From the NCBI RefSeq assembly GCF_013346935.1, contig NZ_JAAEEB010000007.1:1-64000 (forward strand): DNA of 64,000 nt, in the 5' to 3' direction. Source of the DNA: Lactobacillus melliventris. Lineage in GTDB: Bacteria > Bacillota > Bacilli > Lactobacillales > Lactobacillaceae. Below are positions 16,872 to 26,896 of the stretch, piece after piece. The first letter of the stretch is position 1. Each line of letters begins with the position of its first letter. The notes beneath the pieces were generated by a model. It was not told the DNA's origin, did not search any database, and was given only the letters and a program-made list of their open reading frames with translations. The translations under genes and the position numbers were made by a program.

Positions 16872-17594
16872 TTAATTAATATCACTAAAATAATCTTGCA
16901 GCTTCTCTAAAGCTTCATGCGCTATCAAACATTTGCCATTAATGCGCACACGAGCCATTTCACTAGCTTTAACTTTAATACCATATTCATTTGCAATTGC
17001 CCATGCATCAGCTGGCCTTATTTCCAAGTAATCTTGATCAGTAAAGATTAACTCTAAGTAAAATTTACCGCGTTCAAAATAAAGACTGGAAGCCAAATCG
17101 TCTGCTTGAAGACTATCAGCCAGTTCAACTACCTGATTGAGGTCATTAAAACTATATGCCTGCTTTTTTTGCAGTTTCCAAAACTCTTTCTTCACCTTGG
17201 GGTGACCAGAAATTGCAGAACCAGTTGATTCGTCTTTATCGTTTTCATCTTCCTCAGGCTCTAAGTCGAGAAAAGACTTGCGAACATCATTCGTCTTTTT
17301 ATTATTGTCAGTAAAACCATTATCAAATAACTGGGCCAGGTTATTCTGATCTTTGGCCGTAACTTTAGTGATGAGTAAATCAAGCCCACCATTATTAGGC
17401 ATTACTTGAAAAGTAACAGGTGCATCTTGACTAAAAGAATGATCCGTATCAATTTCATCTAAAATTGAATAAAAGAAATGCTGGATTTTATTTTTATCAC
17501 CCAGTAAATCCAAAACTTTAAGACCACGATTTGCTAATTCTTGTTTACCTATTCTCACGCGAATCGTATTTTTGTTTATATGATCTACTTGCAT
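16872..17594 (-). CDS. mecA: Adaptor protein MecA
   Basis: The 240-residue adaptor delivers substrates such as ComK or other regulators to ClpC-ClpP. The N-terminal substrate-binding domain starts MQVDHINKNTIRVRIGKQEL. A variable acidic linker spans about residues 90-130 (EPEEDENDKDES), and the C-terminal Clp-binding domain contains YFERGKFYLELIFTD and EYGIKVKASEMARVRINGKC. GGAGGTGAG precedes the ATG. It sits between spx and coiA, as in Bacillus and Listeria. The short acidic linker is typical of lactobacilli. Confidence 0.95.
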   Translation of the reverse strand: MQVDHINKNTIRVRIGKQELANRGLKVLDLLGDKNKIQHFFYSILDEIDTDHSFSQDAPVTFQVMPNNGGLDLLITKVTAKDQNNLAQLFDNGFTDNNKKTNDVRKSFLDLEPEEDENDKDESTGSAISGHPKVKKEFWKLQKKQAYSFNDLNQVVELADSLQADDLASSLYFERGKFYLELIFTDQDYLEIRPADAWAIANEYGIKVKASEMARVRINGKCLIAHEALEKLQDYFSDIN

Positions 17595-17651
17595 GAGTTC
17601 TCACCTCCATCAGATGCTTTGTTCTATTGTAGCGTACTTTACTCATAAAAT

Positions 17652-17688
17652 AAAAGCGTTAGTTTAAAAAACCAACGCTTTTATTTTA
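17652..17688 (-). terminator. Terminator between mecA and spx
   Basis: AAAAGCGTT (17652-17660) pairs with AACGCTTTT around an AT-rich loop that can extend the stem through AGTTT/AAACC. It lies 12 bases beyond the spx stop on the minus strand, and a T-run also follows on the plus strand. Confidence 0.8.
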
Positions 17689-17700
17689 AACTTACCTGAT

Positions 17701-18099
17701 TTATAAGTCAGCTATCTTTTGCATTTCTTCAAGTTCGAGACGGCGTACCTTTCTAGGTAAAAAGCGCCTAATCTCATCTTCATTATATCCAACCTGTAAA
17801 CGACGGTCATCCATAATAATGGGACGTCTCAACAAACTTGGATTCTTTTCTACCAGATCAAGCAATTGATCAATTGACATGTCATCCAGATTAACTTTAA
17901 GTTGCTGAAATGCTCTTGAACGAGTTGAAATAATTTCTTCGGTACCATTTTCAGTCATGCGCAAAATTTGCAACAATTCATCTTTTGTTAACGGTTCAGA
18001 AAAAATATTTCTTTCCTTAAAAGGAATGTCGTGCTTCTTTAACCAGGCCTTCGCTTTACGACAAGATGTACAGCTTGGAGAGATATATAAATTTACCAT
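17701..18099 (-). CDS. spx: Redox-sensing transcriptional regulator Spx
   Basis: The 132-residue ArsC-fold protein binds the alpha C-terminal domain of RNA polymerase and redirects transcription under thiol stress. The redox switch CxxC is present ([11 protein letters not shown]10 and C13), followed by the conserved [20 protein letters not shown] segment. I start at ATG 18099 with GGGAG ten bases upstream; a GTG three codons earlier is an alternative. This gives the family's usual length. Its proteolytic adaptor gene spxH is nearby, and both belong to a conserved stress/competence cluster. Confidence 0.96.
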   Translation of the reverse strand: MVNLYISPSCTSCRKAKAWLKKHDIPFKERNIFSEPLTKDELLQILRMTENGTEEIISTRSRAFQQLKVNLDDMSIDQLLDLVEKNPSLLRRPIIMDDRRLQVGYNEDEIRRFLPRKVRRLELEEMQKIADL

Positions 18100-18248
18100 A
18101 TATTTCACGCTCCCTTAATTAGTATCTATATAATTATATCATACTACTTCCTTTTTGTAAGTAGTTTTTTCAACTAATTTTATTATTATAGTATCTTTTA
18201 AACGTGAATATTCTGTGAACTTTTTATCAAGAAAAAATAAAGAAATAA

Positions 18249-18290
18249 AAAAGAATACATAATTTTTTGCTAATGTATCCTTTTTTTATT
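18249..18290 (-). terminator. Terminator of the ptsHI operon
   Basis: On the minus strand GGATACAT pairs with ATGTATTC (18273-18280 with 18253-18260), allowing one wobble pair, followed by a T-run. It begins a few bases after the ptsI stop. Confidence 0.85.
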
Positions 18291-18294
18291 ATTA

Positions 18295-20028
18295 TTAGTT
18301 ATTTACTTTCTTCATTAAGTCACTAACCAGTTTCTCATTTTCTTCAGCAGTTTCTGAAACATAACAAGCTTTATTGGCTAATTCCTTAATATCTGCAGTA
18401 TTGAGCTTCTTCATTAAGCTTCTAATACGCAAAATTGAAGTAGCACTCATTGAGTACTCGTCTAAGCCCATTGAAAGCAAAATTGGAAACATGGTACTGT
18501 CTCCGGCAGCTTCGCCACACATGCCACACCAAATGTTGTTTTCATGTGCTGCATCAATCGTGTGCTTAATTAAACGCAAAACAGATGGGTTTGCCGGTTG
18601 ATAAAGGTAAGAAACATTATCATTGCCCCTATCAGCGGCCATTGTATACTGAATTAAGTCATTAGTACCAATTGAGAAGAAATCAACTTCTTTGGCAAAT
18701 TGATCAGCTAAAACTGCAGCAGCTGGAACTTCAATCATCATTCCCACTTCTAAGTTCGAACCAATCTTAACGCCTTTTGTAACTAACTTGTCTTTTTCTT
18801 CACCCAAAATTGCTTTAGCCTTGCGCAACTCATTCAGAGTACCAATCATTGGGAACATAATGCCTAACTTGCCATAAGCTGATGCACGCAATAAAGCACG
18901 AAGCTGTGTCCGGAAAATCTGTTCATTTTGCAGTGAGAGTCTAATGGCACGCACACCTAAGAATGGGTTCATTTCTTCTGGTAAATCCCAATAATCAAGG
19001 TGCTTGTCACCACCAATATCCATGGTTCTGATAATTACCTGCTTACCATGCATACCTTCAATGACTTTCTTATAGGCTTCAAATTGCTCATCCTCAGTTG
19101 GGAAGTCCTTTGAATCCATATATAAGAATTCGGTTCTGTAAAGACCAACAGCTTCAGCACCATTATCGTTTACACCCTTCATGTCATTTGGTGTACCAAT
19201 ATTAGCAGCAATTGTAAACTTTTTACCGTCTGCAGTAACTGAAGGCTCGTTCTTTAATTTTTCCCATTCAGCTTTTTGCTGCAAAAAGTCAGAACTCTTT
19301 TGTTGATATTCAGCAACTTGACTGTCAGTAGGCTTAACTACTACATCACCGCTTAGACCGTCAACAGCAATCGTGTCGCCGTTTTCAACGTCCTTGGTAA
19401 TTGAATCAGTACCTACAACTGCTGGCAATTCAAGTGAACGTGCCATGATAGCAGAGTGTGCTGTTCTTCCGCCAATATCAGTAACAAAGCCCTTAACAAA
19501 TTTTTTATTAAGTTGGGCAGTATCACTAGGAGTTAAATCATGAGCAACCACAATAACTTCGTGATCAATGGTAGCTGGGTTTGGTAATTCCTTACCCAGC
19601 AAGTGAGCCATAATTCTCTTAGAAACATCACGCACATCGGCTGCACGTTGCTGCATATATGTGTTATCAGTCATTCCTTCAAAAATACTGATAAACTTTT
19701 GTGCAGTTTCGTCAAGAGCAGCTTCACTGTTAACTTTTTGTTCCTTGATTTCGTTTTCAATGGCACCAGTAAATTCAGGATCGTTCAAGATCATAAGGTG
19801 AGCTTCAAAGACTTGAGCTTCGTCTTCACCTAAACTCTTCTTTGCACTATCACGAATTTTTTCAACTTCAGCAGTTGATACTGAAATTGCCTTCTTATAG
19901 CGTGCTAACTCACTTTCAACGTCGCTAACTGTAGATTTTGAAAATGAAAGATCAGGTTCAACCAAGAGATAAGCTGGTGCTACAGCAATACCATCACTAG
20001 CAGCAATTCCTTTTAATGTCTTGGTCAT
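18295..20028 (-). CDS. ptsI: Phosphoenolpyruvate-protein phosphotransferase (PTS Enzyme I)
   Basis: The 577-residue cytoplasmic enzyme takes phosphate from PEP and passes it to HPr. The phospho-histidine motif [18 protein letters not shown] has His near 189. The PEP-binding C-terminal half contains LYRTEFLYM, the metal site near [14 protein letters not shown], and the catalytic Cys in [11 protein letters not shown] (near 501). Its ATG overlaps the ptsH stop (TAATG), with GAGGG upstream. The protein feeds all PTS permeases in the cell, including the MalX and CelB types found here. Confidence 0.98.
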   Translation of the reverse strand: MTKTLKGIAASDGIAVAPAYLLVEPDLSFSKSTVSDVESELARYKKAISVSTAEVEKIRDSAKKSLGEDEAQVFEAHLMILNDPEFTGAIENEIKEQKVNSEAALDETAQKFISIFEGMTDNTYMQQRAADVRDVSKRIMAHLLGKELPNPATIDHEVIVVAHDLTPSDTAQLNKKFVKGFVTDIGGRTAHSAIMARSLELPAVVGTDSITKDVENGDTIAVDGLSGDVVVKPTDSQVAEYQQKSSDFLQQKAEWEKLKNEPSVTADGKKFTIAANIGTPNDMKGVNDNGAEAVGLYRTEFLYMDSKDFPTEDEQFEAYKKVIEGMHGKQVIIRTMDIGGDKHLDYWDLPEEMNPFLGVRAIRLSLQNEQIFRTQLRALLRASAYGKLGIMFPMIGTLNELRKAKAILGEEKDKLVTKGVKIGSNLEVGMMIEVPAAAVLADQFAKEVDFFSIGTNDLIQYTMAADRGNDNVSYLYQPANPSVLRLIKHTIDAAHENNIWCGMCGEAAGDSTMFPILLSMGLDEYSMSATSILRIRSLMKKLNTADIKELANKACYVSETAEENEKLVSDLMKKVNN

Positions 20029-20294
20029 TATTCAGCTAAGCCCTCTTTTTTCATAGTCTCTGAAATAGCGTTAATTGCATCTTTTTCGTCGTCGCCACTA
20101 GCACTGATAGTAACATCAGCATTTTTGCCAACACCAAGTGACATAACACCCATAATTGACTTTAAATTAACTGACTTACCATTGTATTCCAAATTGATAT
20201 CTGAACCAAATTTAGAAGCAGCTTGTACTAGCAATGTAGCTGGACGAGCATGAATACCTGTTTCTGCAACAACATGAAAATCGCGTTTTTCCAT
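20028..20294 (-). CDS. ptsH: Phosphocarrier protein HPr
   Basis: The 88-residue protein carries phosphate on His15 (GIHARPAT) and is regulated at Ser46 ([14 protein letters not shown]). HPr kinase phosphorylates Ser46, and HPr-Ser-P is the CcpA co-repressor, which ties this gene to the cre sites elsewhere in the window. I start at ATG 20294, directly after AAAGGAG. An open frame 31 codons longer crosses the promoter and is rejected. Confidence 0.98.
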   Translation of the reverse strand: MEKRDFHVVAETGIHARPATLLVQAASKFGSDINLEYNGKSVNLKSIMGVMSLGVGKNADVTISASGDDEKDAINAISETMKKEGLAE

Positions 20295-20355
20295 TATATA
20301 TATCTCCTTTGAATTCAAAAAATCAAACCGGTAATAAATACCTATTCGCCTACTT

Positions 20356-20404
20356 AGACTATCATTTTTTTGTGAATTAGACAACATAAATGTAACAGTT
20401 TACA
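20356..20404 (-). promoter_or_regulatory. Probable ptsH promoter with a cre-like site upstream
   Basis: On the minus strand TTGTCT (20384-20379) and TAGTCT (20361-20356) are 17 bases apart, about 60 bases before the ptsH start. Just upstream lies TGTAACAGTTTACA (20391-20404), which matches the CcpA cre consensus except that the central CG reads AG. The promoter is moderate and the CcpA site is only suggested. Confidence 0.45.
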
Positions 20405-20407
20405 TCA

Positions 20408-20590
20408 TTAAACTTCAGATTTTGATTTTGAGTAAATTATTTTACCACCTCGCAATGCTTTCCCTGTAATATTTTGCCTTTTTTCAAAAGACCTCAATGC
20501 TGCTTGAAATTCAAAAGCATTTTTTGGCTCAACTTCATAGTGATCGAGTTCGCCATTCGCTAATTGCACCAGAATTTTTTGAAAATCCAA
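20408..20590 (-). CDS. Small conserved-looking protein of unknown function
   Basis: This frame of about 60 residues (MDFQKILVQLANGELDHYEV..., GKALRGGKIIYSK) has a mixed charge pattern and no membrane helix or cysteine. The most likely start is TTG 20590 with GGTGAT a few bases upstream; GTG codons at 20602 and 20599 are alternatives. It lies between ptsH and the divergent clpE promoter, and its stop is just above the cre-like site. I do not recognise the family. It may be a nucleic-acid-associated or regulatory small protein, but nothing in the sequence shows that. Confidence 0.55.
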   Translation of the reverse strand: MDFQKILVQLANGELDHYEVEPKNAFEFQAALRSFEKRQNITGKALRGGKIIYSKSKSEV

Positions 20591-20691
20591 AATTATCACC
20601 ACTTTTTAGTCAATCTTGTTTATGCAATCATCTGATCTTGCACCCATATTTTATCATATAAGCGTTACTTACAAATAATAAGATTCAGGTT

Positions 20692-20727
20692 TTAGCACTT
20701 GATTATTGCGAGTGCTAATTATATAAT
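20692..20727 (+). promoter_or_regulatory. CIRCE operator overlapping the clpE promoter
   Basis: TTAGCACTT (20692-20700), nine bases, then GAGTGCTAA (20710-20718) differs from the CIRCE consensus TTAGCACTC-N9-GAGTGCTAA by one base. The promoter is TTGATT (20699-20704), 17 bases, TATAAT (20722-20727), so HrcA bound at CIRCE would cover the -35 box and spacer. No CtsR-type direct repeat is visible. HrcA control of clpE is inferred from this. Confidence 0.9.
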
Positions 20728-20759
20728 TTAGTAAACTGATATGAAAGGCGGTAATACAA

Positions 20760-22964
20760 TTGCTTTGTCAAAACTGTCAAAAACGACCAGCTTCCATTCA
20801 TCTTTTTGCGAAGGTTAACGGACAAAGTCGTGAAATTAATTTATGTGGACAATGTTATCAACAACTTAAACAACAAGGAAATATTAATATGAACAATGAT
20901 AATAACGACTTCTTTGGTGATTTCAGCGACCTGTTTAATTACAACGGCAATGCGGGAAATCCAGGGGACCCCAGAATGGGCAATGGGAATCCAGGAAACG
21001 TCAATAACGGCAACAATGGTGCCGGGGGTGGACGCTCACTGCTTGATCAGTATGGAACCGATCTTACTGCTCTAGCAAGAAAAGGTAAAATCGACCCAGT
21101 TATTGGACGCGATAAAGAAATTGCTCGTGTCATTGAAATCTTGAATCGCAGAACAAAGAACAATCCTGTCCTAATCGGTGAAGCCGGTGTCGGTAAGACT
21201 GCTGTAGTTGAGGGCTTAGCCCAGCAAATTGTCGACGGTTCGGTCCCGGCCAAGCTGCAAGATAAAAGAATAATATCACTAAACGTAGTTTCTTTAGTTC
21301 AAGGTACAGGCATTCGGGGTCAATTTGAACAACGAATGCAGCAATTACTTAAAGAAGTACAAGGCCATGATGATATCATCCTCTTTATCGATGAAATTCA
21401 CGAAATCGTTGGTGCAGGCAATGCCGAAGGTGGAATGGATGCAGGCAACATTATTAAACCCGCTCTTGCTCGTGGTGACCTGCAACTCGTTGGTGCTACC
21501 ACATTAAAAGAATACCGGGAAATTGAAAAAGACTCTGCTCTGGCAAGAAGATTCCAGCCCGTTGATGTTAAAGAACCTTCTGTTGCAGAAACAATCCGTA
21601 TTTTAAAGGGTATTCAAAAGCGCTACGAAGATTATCACCATGTTCATTATACTGATGATGCTATCAAGGCAGCAGCAGAATTATCTGAGCGCTACATTCA
21701 AGACCGCTTTTTACCTGATAAAGCCATTGACTTGTTAGATGAAGCAGGTTCAAGAATGAACCTGACAATTCCTTACGTCGACAAGGAAAAAATGAAGGAA
21801 CGAATTGATGCGGCTCAGAAATTAAAACAAGAATCCCTCAAGAATGAAGATTATGAAAAAGCTGCATACTACCGTGACCAAATCGAAAAATATAACAAGA
21901 TGAAGGATCAAAAGGTTGATCCGGACAAATCTCCTATTATTACCAGCAAGATCATGAACAAGATTGTTGAAGAAAAAACTGGCATCCCTGTTGGTGATTT
22001 ACAAAAGCAAGAAGAAAACCAGTTGCAAAACTTGGCACCAAATCTTAAGGCACACGTTATTGGTCAAGATAAAGCAGTCGATAAATTGGCTCGTGCAATT
22101 CGGCGTAACCGTATTGGCTTTAATAAATCCGGCAGACCTATCGGCTCCTTCCTCTTTGTAGGACCGACCGGTGTAGGTAAAACTGAATTAGCTAAGCAAT
22201 TGGCTCGGCAAATGTTTGGTTCAGAAAATGCCTTAATTCGCTTCGATATGTCAGAATATATGGAATCATATTCTGTTTCCAAGTTAATTGGTTCAGCACC
22301 TGGTTACGTCGGTTATGAAGAAGCCGGACAACTAACAGAACGAGTAAGACGTCATCCATACAGTTTGATTTTACTTGACGAAATTGAAAAAGCTGATCCA
22401 GCTGTTATGAATCTTTTCTTACAGATTTTAGATGATGGCCGCTTAACTGATTCTCAAGGTAGAACTGTATCATTCAAGGATACGATTATCATCATGACCT
22501 CTAATGCTGGTCAAGGCATTAAGAACACCAGTGTTGGTTTCACTGCTGAAAATTCTGCAGATCAACCAGATTCCGCCAGAAGTTCAATGAGTCAATTCTT
22601 TAAGCCAGAGTTTTTAAACCGGTTGGATGATGTGATTGAATTCAACGAACTGACTAAGGATGACTTAATAAAAATTGTTAATTTAATGCTTGACGATGTA
22701 AACAGCATGGTTAAAAACCAAGGAATGCAAATTAACGTTACCGAGGATGCTAAAAAGAAATTAGTTGATGAAGGATATAGTCCAGATATGGGCGCAAGAC
22801 CATTGCGTAGAACCATTCAGGAAGAAATTGAAGATAAAGTTGCTGACTATAAACTTGATCATCCTGCAGTAAAGAATTTGCTGGCAAGTGTTTCTGAAGA
22901 TAAGATTGTTATCAGTGAAGATGAGAACACTATTAATTCTGCAACTGACACAACTAATATTTAA
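20760..22964 (+). CDS. clpE: ATP-dependent Clp ATPase ClpE
   Basis: The 734-residue AAA+ unfoldase works with ClpP in protein quality control and heat recovery. An N-terminal zinc finger (CQNCQKR...CGQCYQQL, residues 3-31) replaces the usual Clp N-domain, followed by an Asn/Gly-rich linker. The first AAA module has GEAGVGKT near 141 and the second GPTGVGKT near 467, with a UVR-like coiled segment between ([16 protein letters not shown]). The start is TTG 20760, eight bases after GGCGG. It is controlled by a CIRCE element and ends at its own terminator. Confidence 0.97.
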   Translation: MLCQNCQKRPASIHLFAKVNGQSREINLCGQCYQQLKQQGNINMNNDNNDFFGDFSDLFNYNGNAGNPGDPRMGNGNPGNVNNGNNGAGGGRSLLDQYGTDLTALARKGKIDPVIGRDKEIARVIEILNRRTKNNPVLIGEAGVGKTAVVEGLAQQIVDGSVPAKLQDKRIISLNVVSLVQGTGIRGQFEQRMQQLLKEVQGHDDIILFIDEIHEIVGAGNAEGGMDAGNIIKPALARGDLQLVGATTLKEYREIEKDSALARRFQPVDVKEPSVAETIRILKGIQKRYEDYHHVHYTDDAIKAAAELSERYIQDRFLPDKAIDLLDEAGSRMNLTIPYVDKEKMKERIDAAQKLKQESLKNEDYEKAAYYRDQIEKYNKMKDQKVDPDKSPIITSKIMNKIVEEKTGIPVGDLQKQEENQLQNLAPNLKAHVIGQDKAVDKLARAIRRNRIGFNKSGRPIGSFLFVGPTGVGKTELAKQLARQMFGSENALIRFDMSEYMESYSVSKLIGSAPGYVGYEEAGQLTERVRRHPYSLILLDEIEKADPAVMNLFLQILDDGRLTDSQGRTVSFKDTIIIMTSNAGQGIKNTSVGFTAENSADQPDSARSSMSQFFKPEFLNRLDDVIEFNELTKDDLIKIVNLMLDDVNSMVKNQGMQINVTEDAKKKLVDEGYSPDMGARPLRRTIQEEIEDKVADYKLDHPAVKNLLASVSEDKIVISEDENTINSATDTTNI

Positions 22965-22978
22965 AGACGTCATTTTTA

Positions 22979-23017
22979 AGCATGATTATTGCAAAATATA
23001 ATAATCATGCTTTTTAT
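22979..23017 (+). terminator. clpE terminator
   Basis: AAGCATGATTATT pairs with AATAATCATGCTT across a short AT loop and is followed by a T-run, 14 bases past the clpE stop. Confidence 0.9.
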
Positions 23018-23089
23018 TAAAGAAAAAAGTTTAGTTTAGTTGTATACTTAAATTAAAAAAAGAACTACTAGAAGAAACGGGTGAAATCC

Positions 23090-23371
23090 ATGCATTTAAT
23101 AGATGTAACCAATAGTTATAAGGACCTAGTTCACAGTCAACTAAATACGACCAACGTAAATTATGTCAAAGTTTACTCTCTAGGCAATACCTCCGTTATC
23201 TACACCGAAAGTGATAAAGCAATCGGAATTGTCTTGGAAAATCACAATCGTCGTGTTCGTAAAGATGAAACGGACTTTGTTATTAAGCGACTTGTTAAAG
23301 AAAAAAATCCTTCATATATGTTGACATTTGATAAAAGTCAGCATGTAATTGAAATCCATATTGACAAATAA
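23090..23371 (+). CDS. DUF1827 family protein
   Basis: The 93-residue cytoplasmic protein (MHLIDVTNSYKDLVHSQL..., DETDFVIKRLVKEKNPSYML) matches the DUF1827 family of lactobacilli, enterococci and streptococci, usually found beside clpE. Function is unknown. The start ATG 23090 is preferred to a GTG three codons earlier; ACGGGTGA precedes it. It has its own gap after the clpE terminator, so a separate promoter is likely in 23017-23080. The convergent prfC shares its terminator. Confidence 0.82.
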   Translation: MHLIDVTNSYKDLVHSQLNTTNVNYVKVYSLGNTSVIYTESDKAIGIVLENHNRRVRKDETDFVIKRLVKEKNPSYMLTFDKSQHVIEIHIDK

Positions 23372-23398
23372 AAAAACTGGCTTAAAGCCAGTTTTTTG
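23371..23398. terminator. Bidirectional terminator between DUF1827 gene and prfC
   Basis: AAAAAACTGGCTT and AAGCCAGTTTTTT form a compact hairpin with A- and T-tracts on both sides. It overlaps the end of the DUF1827 gene and abuts the prfC stop. Confidence 0.93.
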
Positions 23399-23399
23399 T

Positions 23400-24971
23400 T
23401 TACAGTTTTTCAGTCAGTTTAACATCTGGATATTTATCCTTGAAAAAACGCTCTGCAAATTGATTTTCAAACAAGAATAGCGGTTGGCCGTAACGGTCTT
23501 TTACTAGTAAATTTCGACTGTTAGCCATAGCCGGATCTAGCTGCTCAGGGTCAATCCAGCGTGCTACTCTGTGACCAATATTAGTCATTTCAACATCAGA
23601 ATTATATTCATTTTTCATTCTGAATTTAAAGACCTCAAATTGCAGTTGCCCAACAGCACCCAAGATATACTCATCAGTCTGATAATTCTGGTATAACTGA
23701 ATTGCACCTTCTTGAACTAATTGAACCATACCTTTATGAAATGATTTCTGTTTCATTACGTTCTTAGCAGTAACTCGCACAAAGAGTTCAGGAGTAAATT
23801 CTGGCAGTGGCGGATAAACCACTTTATGTTTGCCAGCATAAATACTGTCACCTATTTGGAAATTGCCAGTATCATACAAACCAACAATATCTCCTGCTAC
23901 CGCATCTGAAACCTGCATTCTCTCACTAGACATAAATTCAGTAGCATTATTGAGACGAATTGGTTTACCAGTGCGAGCCAAAGTTACATCCAGTCCCTTT
24001 TTAAACTCGCCGCTGCCAATACGCACAAAGGCAATCCGATCACGGTGGTGTGGATTCATATTAGCTTGAATTTTAAACACAAAACCGGAAAATTCTTCAT
24101 TATCAGGAGCTAAGTCTTCAGTGTCGTTAACTTTATGACCAGCTGGTGCAGGAGCCATTTTAACAAAACTCTGCAAAAAAGTTTCAACCCCAAAATTAGT
24201 TAAAGCGGAGCCAAAGAATACTGGTGTCTGATCGCCTTGAGCAATTTTTTGTAAGTCAAATTGATTTCCAGCTTCTTTAATTAAGTCAATTTCTCCTAAT
24301 GTATCTTGAAATTGGGGATTCTGACTAAATGGTTCACTAGCCGGCAGTTTACCGTCTTTATCTAGAGGCAAAAAGCGGTCAGGTCCATCCTTGCGATACA
24401 TTTCAACCTGATTATGAGCAATATCATATAATCCCTGTAAAGTTTGACCTGAACCAATTGGCCAATTCATAGCCACACCTTCGATGCCAAGTAAGTCTTC
24501 CAGTTCAGCAATCAAATCAAGTGGCGGTCTACCATCACGGTCCAATTTATTCATAAAGGTAAAGATAGGAATGCCTCTTTGCTTTACGACCTTAAATAAT
24601 TTTTTGGTTTGCGGTTCAATACCTTTAGCTGAATCGATCACCATGACCGCTGAGTCAACCGCCATTAAAGTGCGATAGGTATCTTCCGAAAAATCTTCGT
24701 GTCCCGGGGTATCAAGAATGTTTATTCTTTTTCCCTGATATTCAAATTGCATGACGGAGCTGGTAACCGAGATACCACGTTGCTTTTCAATTTCCATCCA
24801 GTCACTAGTAGCATAATGACCACTTTTGCGGGCTTTAACTGTCCCCGCGCTGCGAATTACACCACCAAAAAGAAGCATTTGCTCCGTAATCGTAGTTTTC
24901 CCGGCATCAGGGTGCGATATGATAGCAAATGTTCTTCTCTTATTTACTTTATTCAACAGTTCGTTACTCAT
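23400..24971 (-). CDS. prfC: Peptide chain release factor 3
   Basis: The 523-residue translational GTPase removes RF1/RF2 from the ribosome after termination. G-motifs are intact: SHPDAGKTT (G1), DTPGHEDF (G3) and FMNKLDRDG (G4). RF3-specific features include [20 protein letters not shown] and [18 protein letters not shown]. Length is typical. The ATG overlaps the stop of the upstream CorC-like gene (TTAATGA), so the two form a short operon. Confidence 0.97.
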   Translation of the reverse strand: MSNELLNKVNKRRTFAIISHPDAGKTTITEQMLLFGGVIRSAGTVKARKSGHYATSDWMEIEKQRGISVTSSVMQFEYQGKRINILDTPGHEDFSEDTYRTLMAVDSAVMVIDSAKGIEPQTKKLFKVVKQRGIPIFTFMNKLDRDGRPPLDLIAELEDLLGIEGVAMNWPIGSGQTLQGLYDIAHNQVEMYRKDGPDRFLPLDKDGKLPASEPFSQNPQFQDTLGEIDLIKEAGNQFDLQKIAQGDQTPVFFGSALTNFGVETFLQSFVKMAPAPAGHKVNDTEDLAPDNEEFSGFVFKIQANMNPHHRDRIAFVRIGSGEFKKGLDVTLARTGKPIRLNNATEFMSSERMQVSDAVAGDIVGLYDTGNFQIGDSIYAGKHKVVYPPLPEFTPELFVRVTAKNVMKQKSFHKGMVQLVQEGAIQLYQNYQTDEYILGAVGQLQFEVFKFRMKNEYNSDVEMTNIGHRVARWIDPEQLDPAMANSRNLLVKDRYGQPLFLFENQFAERFFKDKYPDVKLTEKL

Positions 24972-25843
24972 TAAGTATTTTGTTCTTCCTTCTTCTTAGG
25001 TTTTTCTTCTGGCACAGTCAACAAAACCGTCATTAATCTGGAACGCATCATTCTTCTAGTAGTCAATACCATGCCATTATCCAGTTTGACAGATAACTTT
25101 TCACCTTTTGCCGGTATTATGCCTAACTTTGTAATCATATAGCCGGCAATAGTGTCAACATCTTCCATTTCCAGATCGGTGCCGAATTGCTCGTTAAATT
25201 CATCAAGAGGCATTTTACCATATATCACATATTTGTTAGGGGCAATTTGGTGAACCAGAACTTCCGTCTGATCCACCTCATCATCAATATTACCCACTAT
25301 TTCCTCAATTATATCCTCAATGGTTGCAAGCCCGACAACTCCACCATATTCATCCGTTAAAATAGCCAATTGCTGCTGAGTTTGTTGCATCTCTACTAAA
25401 AGTTCTCTGAGCTCCGTTGTTTCCGGTGCAAAAAGTGGCGGATTCATGACATCATCATAAGTAATATTATCAAAGCCCTTTTCCCACGCCTTACGCAAGA
25501 CAGTTCGAATATGAATAATGCCTACTATTTTGTCTTTATCACGTCGATAAACCGGTATTCTGGAATATGGTTCACGCAGTATTTCTTTAAGATGGTCCTG
25601 CAAACTTTCCTGGCAATCTACCATGAAAGCATCAATTCGCGGCACCATTACCTCACGTACCATCCGTCCCTGAAAATCCAAAACTGCATTTAACATTGTA
25701 AATTCATTGTCACTAAGCTTTTTGTGCTCGTGTAAATTAGCAATTTCTGTAATTAAGTGCTCTCTTGTTTCTTCATCATTTGTAGGGGAAAATTTATTTT
25801 TGAAACGCTCAAATAAATTCCCCTTGTCGGGGTCGCTAGCCAT
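24971..25843 (-). CDS. CorC/HlyC-type CBS-domain protein
   Basis: The 290-residue protein has two CBS domains ([40 protein letters not shown]) and a C-terminal CorC_HlyC domain ([20 protein letters not shown]). It lacks the N-terminal DUF21 membrane domain found in most Gram-positive relatives, so it resembles free-standing CorC of E. coli, linked to Mg2+/Co2+ efflux. It could bind a separate membrane partner; none is near. It heads an operon with prfC. Confidence 0.88.
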   Translation of the reverse strand: MASDPDKGNLFERFKNKFSPTNDEETREHLITEIANLHEHKKLSDNEFTMLNAVLDFQGRMVREVMVPRIDAFMVDCQESLQDHLKEILREPYSRIPVYRRDKDKIVGIIHIRTVLRKAWEKGFDNITYDDVMNPPLFAPETTELRELLVEMQQTQQQLAILTDEYGGVVGLATIEDIIEEIVGNIDDEVDQTEVLVHQIAPNKYVIYGKMPLDEFNEQFGTDLEMEDVDTIAGYMITKLGIIPAKGEKLSVKLDNGMVLTTRRMMRSRLMTVLLTVPEEKPKKKEEQNT

Positions 25844-25942
25844 TTTTGTGCTCTCTTTCTTAAAATAACGTATTAAATACCAACATTATATCATGTACGC
25901 ACACAATATGTTAGAATAGCACGTAAGAAATGAGGTTACCCC

Positions 25943-26404
25943 ATGAAAAAAAGTCATGTCATACTTGTTTTTACATTCTTACTGTTAATTCCTTATCTGT
26001 GTAGTCTGACCATTATTGGTATTGGCTATGATGCATTAGTTTTACATTCAGCTGATCTTTTCCGGACTACCATTGGCGCTATAGTTGGTGCTTTAATTAT
26101 GTCTGCCATCAAAGCTACAATTCAAAGACCAGTAGATTTATTAGCGGTTGAAATAGACGATGGCTTGTTAAAACAATTATTACGCTTTTTCAGTATTAGA
26201 AGACGCTATTTTTTACAAATTGCTAATGTCATCTTAGATTTTATTCTTTGTTTCGCTGCCACTTTTGTGGTGCGTGAATTTTTAACCCTTGATCAAATTG
26301 TGGGTAAATCTGTTGGAATTGTGATGCTGATTATGCTTTTATCAACTTGTCTTGGTGCATATGTTGAATACGACAACTTATCAATTGACCCTAAACAACA
26401 TTAA
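25943..26404 (+). CDS. Small integral membrane protein, unknown function
   Basis: This 153-residue protein has four predicted hydrophobic helices (about residues 7-25, 38-60, 88-110 and 120-143). The loop between helices 2 and 3 contains RPVDLLAVEIDDGLLKQLL. GAGGTTACCCC precedes the ATG. It lies alone between the divergent CorC-like gene and a convergent unknown gene. I do not recognise the family. The acidic-basic cytoplasmic loop would fit a sensor or a protein partner of an envelope enzyme, but that is not shown. Confidence 0.75.
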   Translation: MKKSHVILVFTFLLLIPYLCSLTIIGIGYDALVLHSADLFRTTIGAIVGALIMSAIKATIQRPVDLLAVEIDDGLLKQLLRFFSIRRRYFLQIANVILDFILCFAATFVVREFLTLDQIVGKSVGIVMLIMLLSTCLGAYVEYDNLSIDPKQH

Positions 26405-26408
26405 TTAT

Positions 26409-26888
26409 TTAATGACTGTCCTCAAGATATAATTCTTGGGTCAGTTTTTTTGTGGCAAAATTTAAAGTTTGCACAATATAAGGAGTTAAACTATCGCCGG
26501 GATTTTGATAAATTTTAATTCCTGTATCTGCCACAGTAGCTAAAAATTGTGAAATTACTATATTTAAGGGCTGACTAAAAAAGGAAATATTTTGATTGTC
26601 TTTTTCTGTAATTGCCACTTGGGCTTCAGGCAGCACAAATTTCATTAAGCCTTTTGGAACTTCAACCTTGTTGGGTGCAATTACGCCATACCAATACATG
26701 AAATTTTCAGGTCCAAAAACAACCATATTGCTACGAGTATTAGTTAAATCATTCTTAGCGATAAAATCCTGAAAAACCTGATTCTGCTCCATTTCCATGT
26801 TTGATTCATTAAAGGTTTTCTGTTCGTCCATCAATTGATCGGGAAAAGGACGACCAACAAAAGTTACTTTTTTCTGTAGTTTTTTCAT
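26409..26888 (-). CDS. Unknown protein co-transcribed with recX
   Basis: This 159-residue soluble protein (MKKLQKKVTFVGRPFPDQLM..., NMVVFGPENFMYWYGVIAPN, ITEKDNQNISFFSQPLNIVI) belongs to no family I can name. It has a mixed alpha/beta pattern, no cysteine and no signal peptide. Its start lies eight bases after the recX stop, with AGGAG upstream, so the pair is an operon. Its stop is four bases from the convergent membrane protein's stop. Confidence 0.75.
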   Translation of the reverse strand: MKKLQKKVTFVGRPFPDQLMDEQKTFNESNMEMEQNQVFQDFIAKNDLTNTRSNMVVFGPENFMYWYGVIAPNKVEVPKGLMKFVLPEAQVAITEKDNQNISFFSQPLNIVISQFLATVADTGIKIYQNPGDSLTPYIVQTLNFATKKLTQELYLEDSH

Positions 26889-26896
26889 AATTTCTC

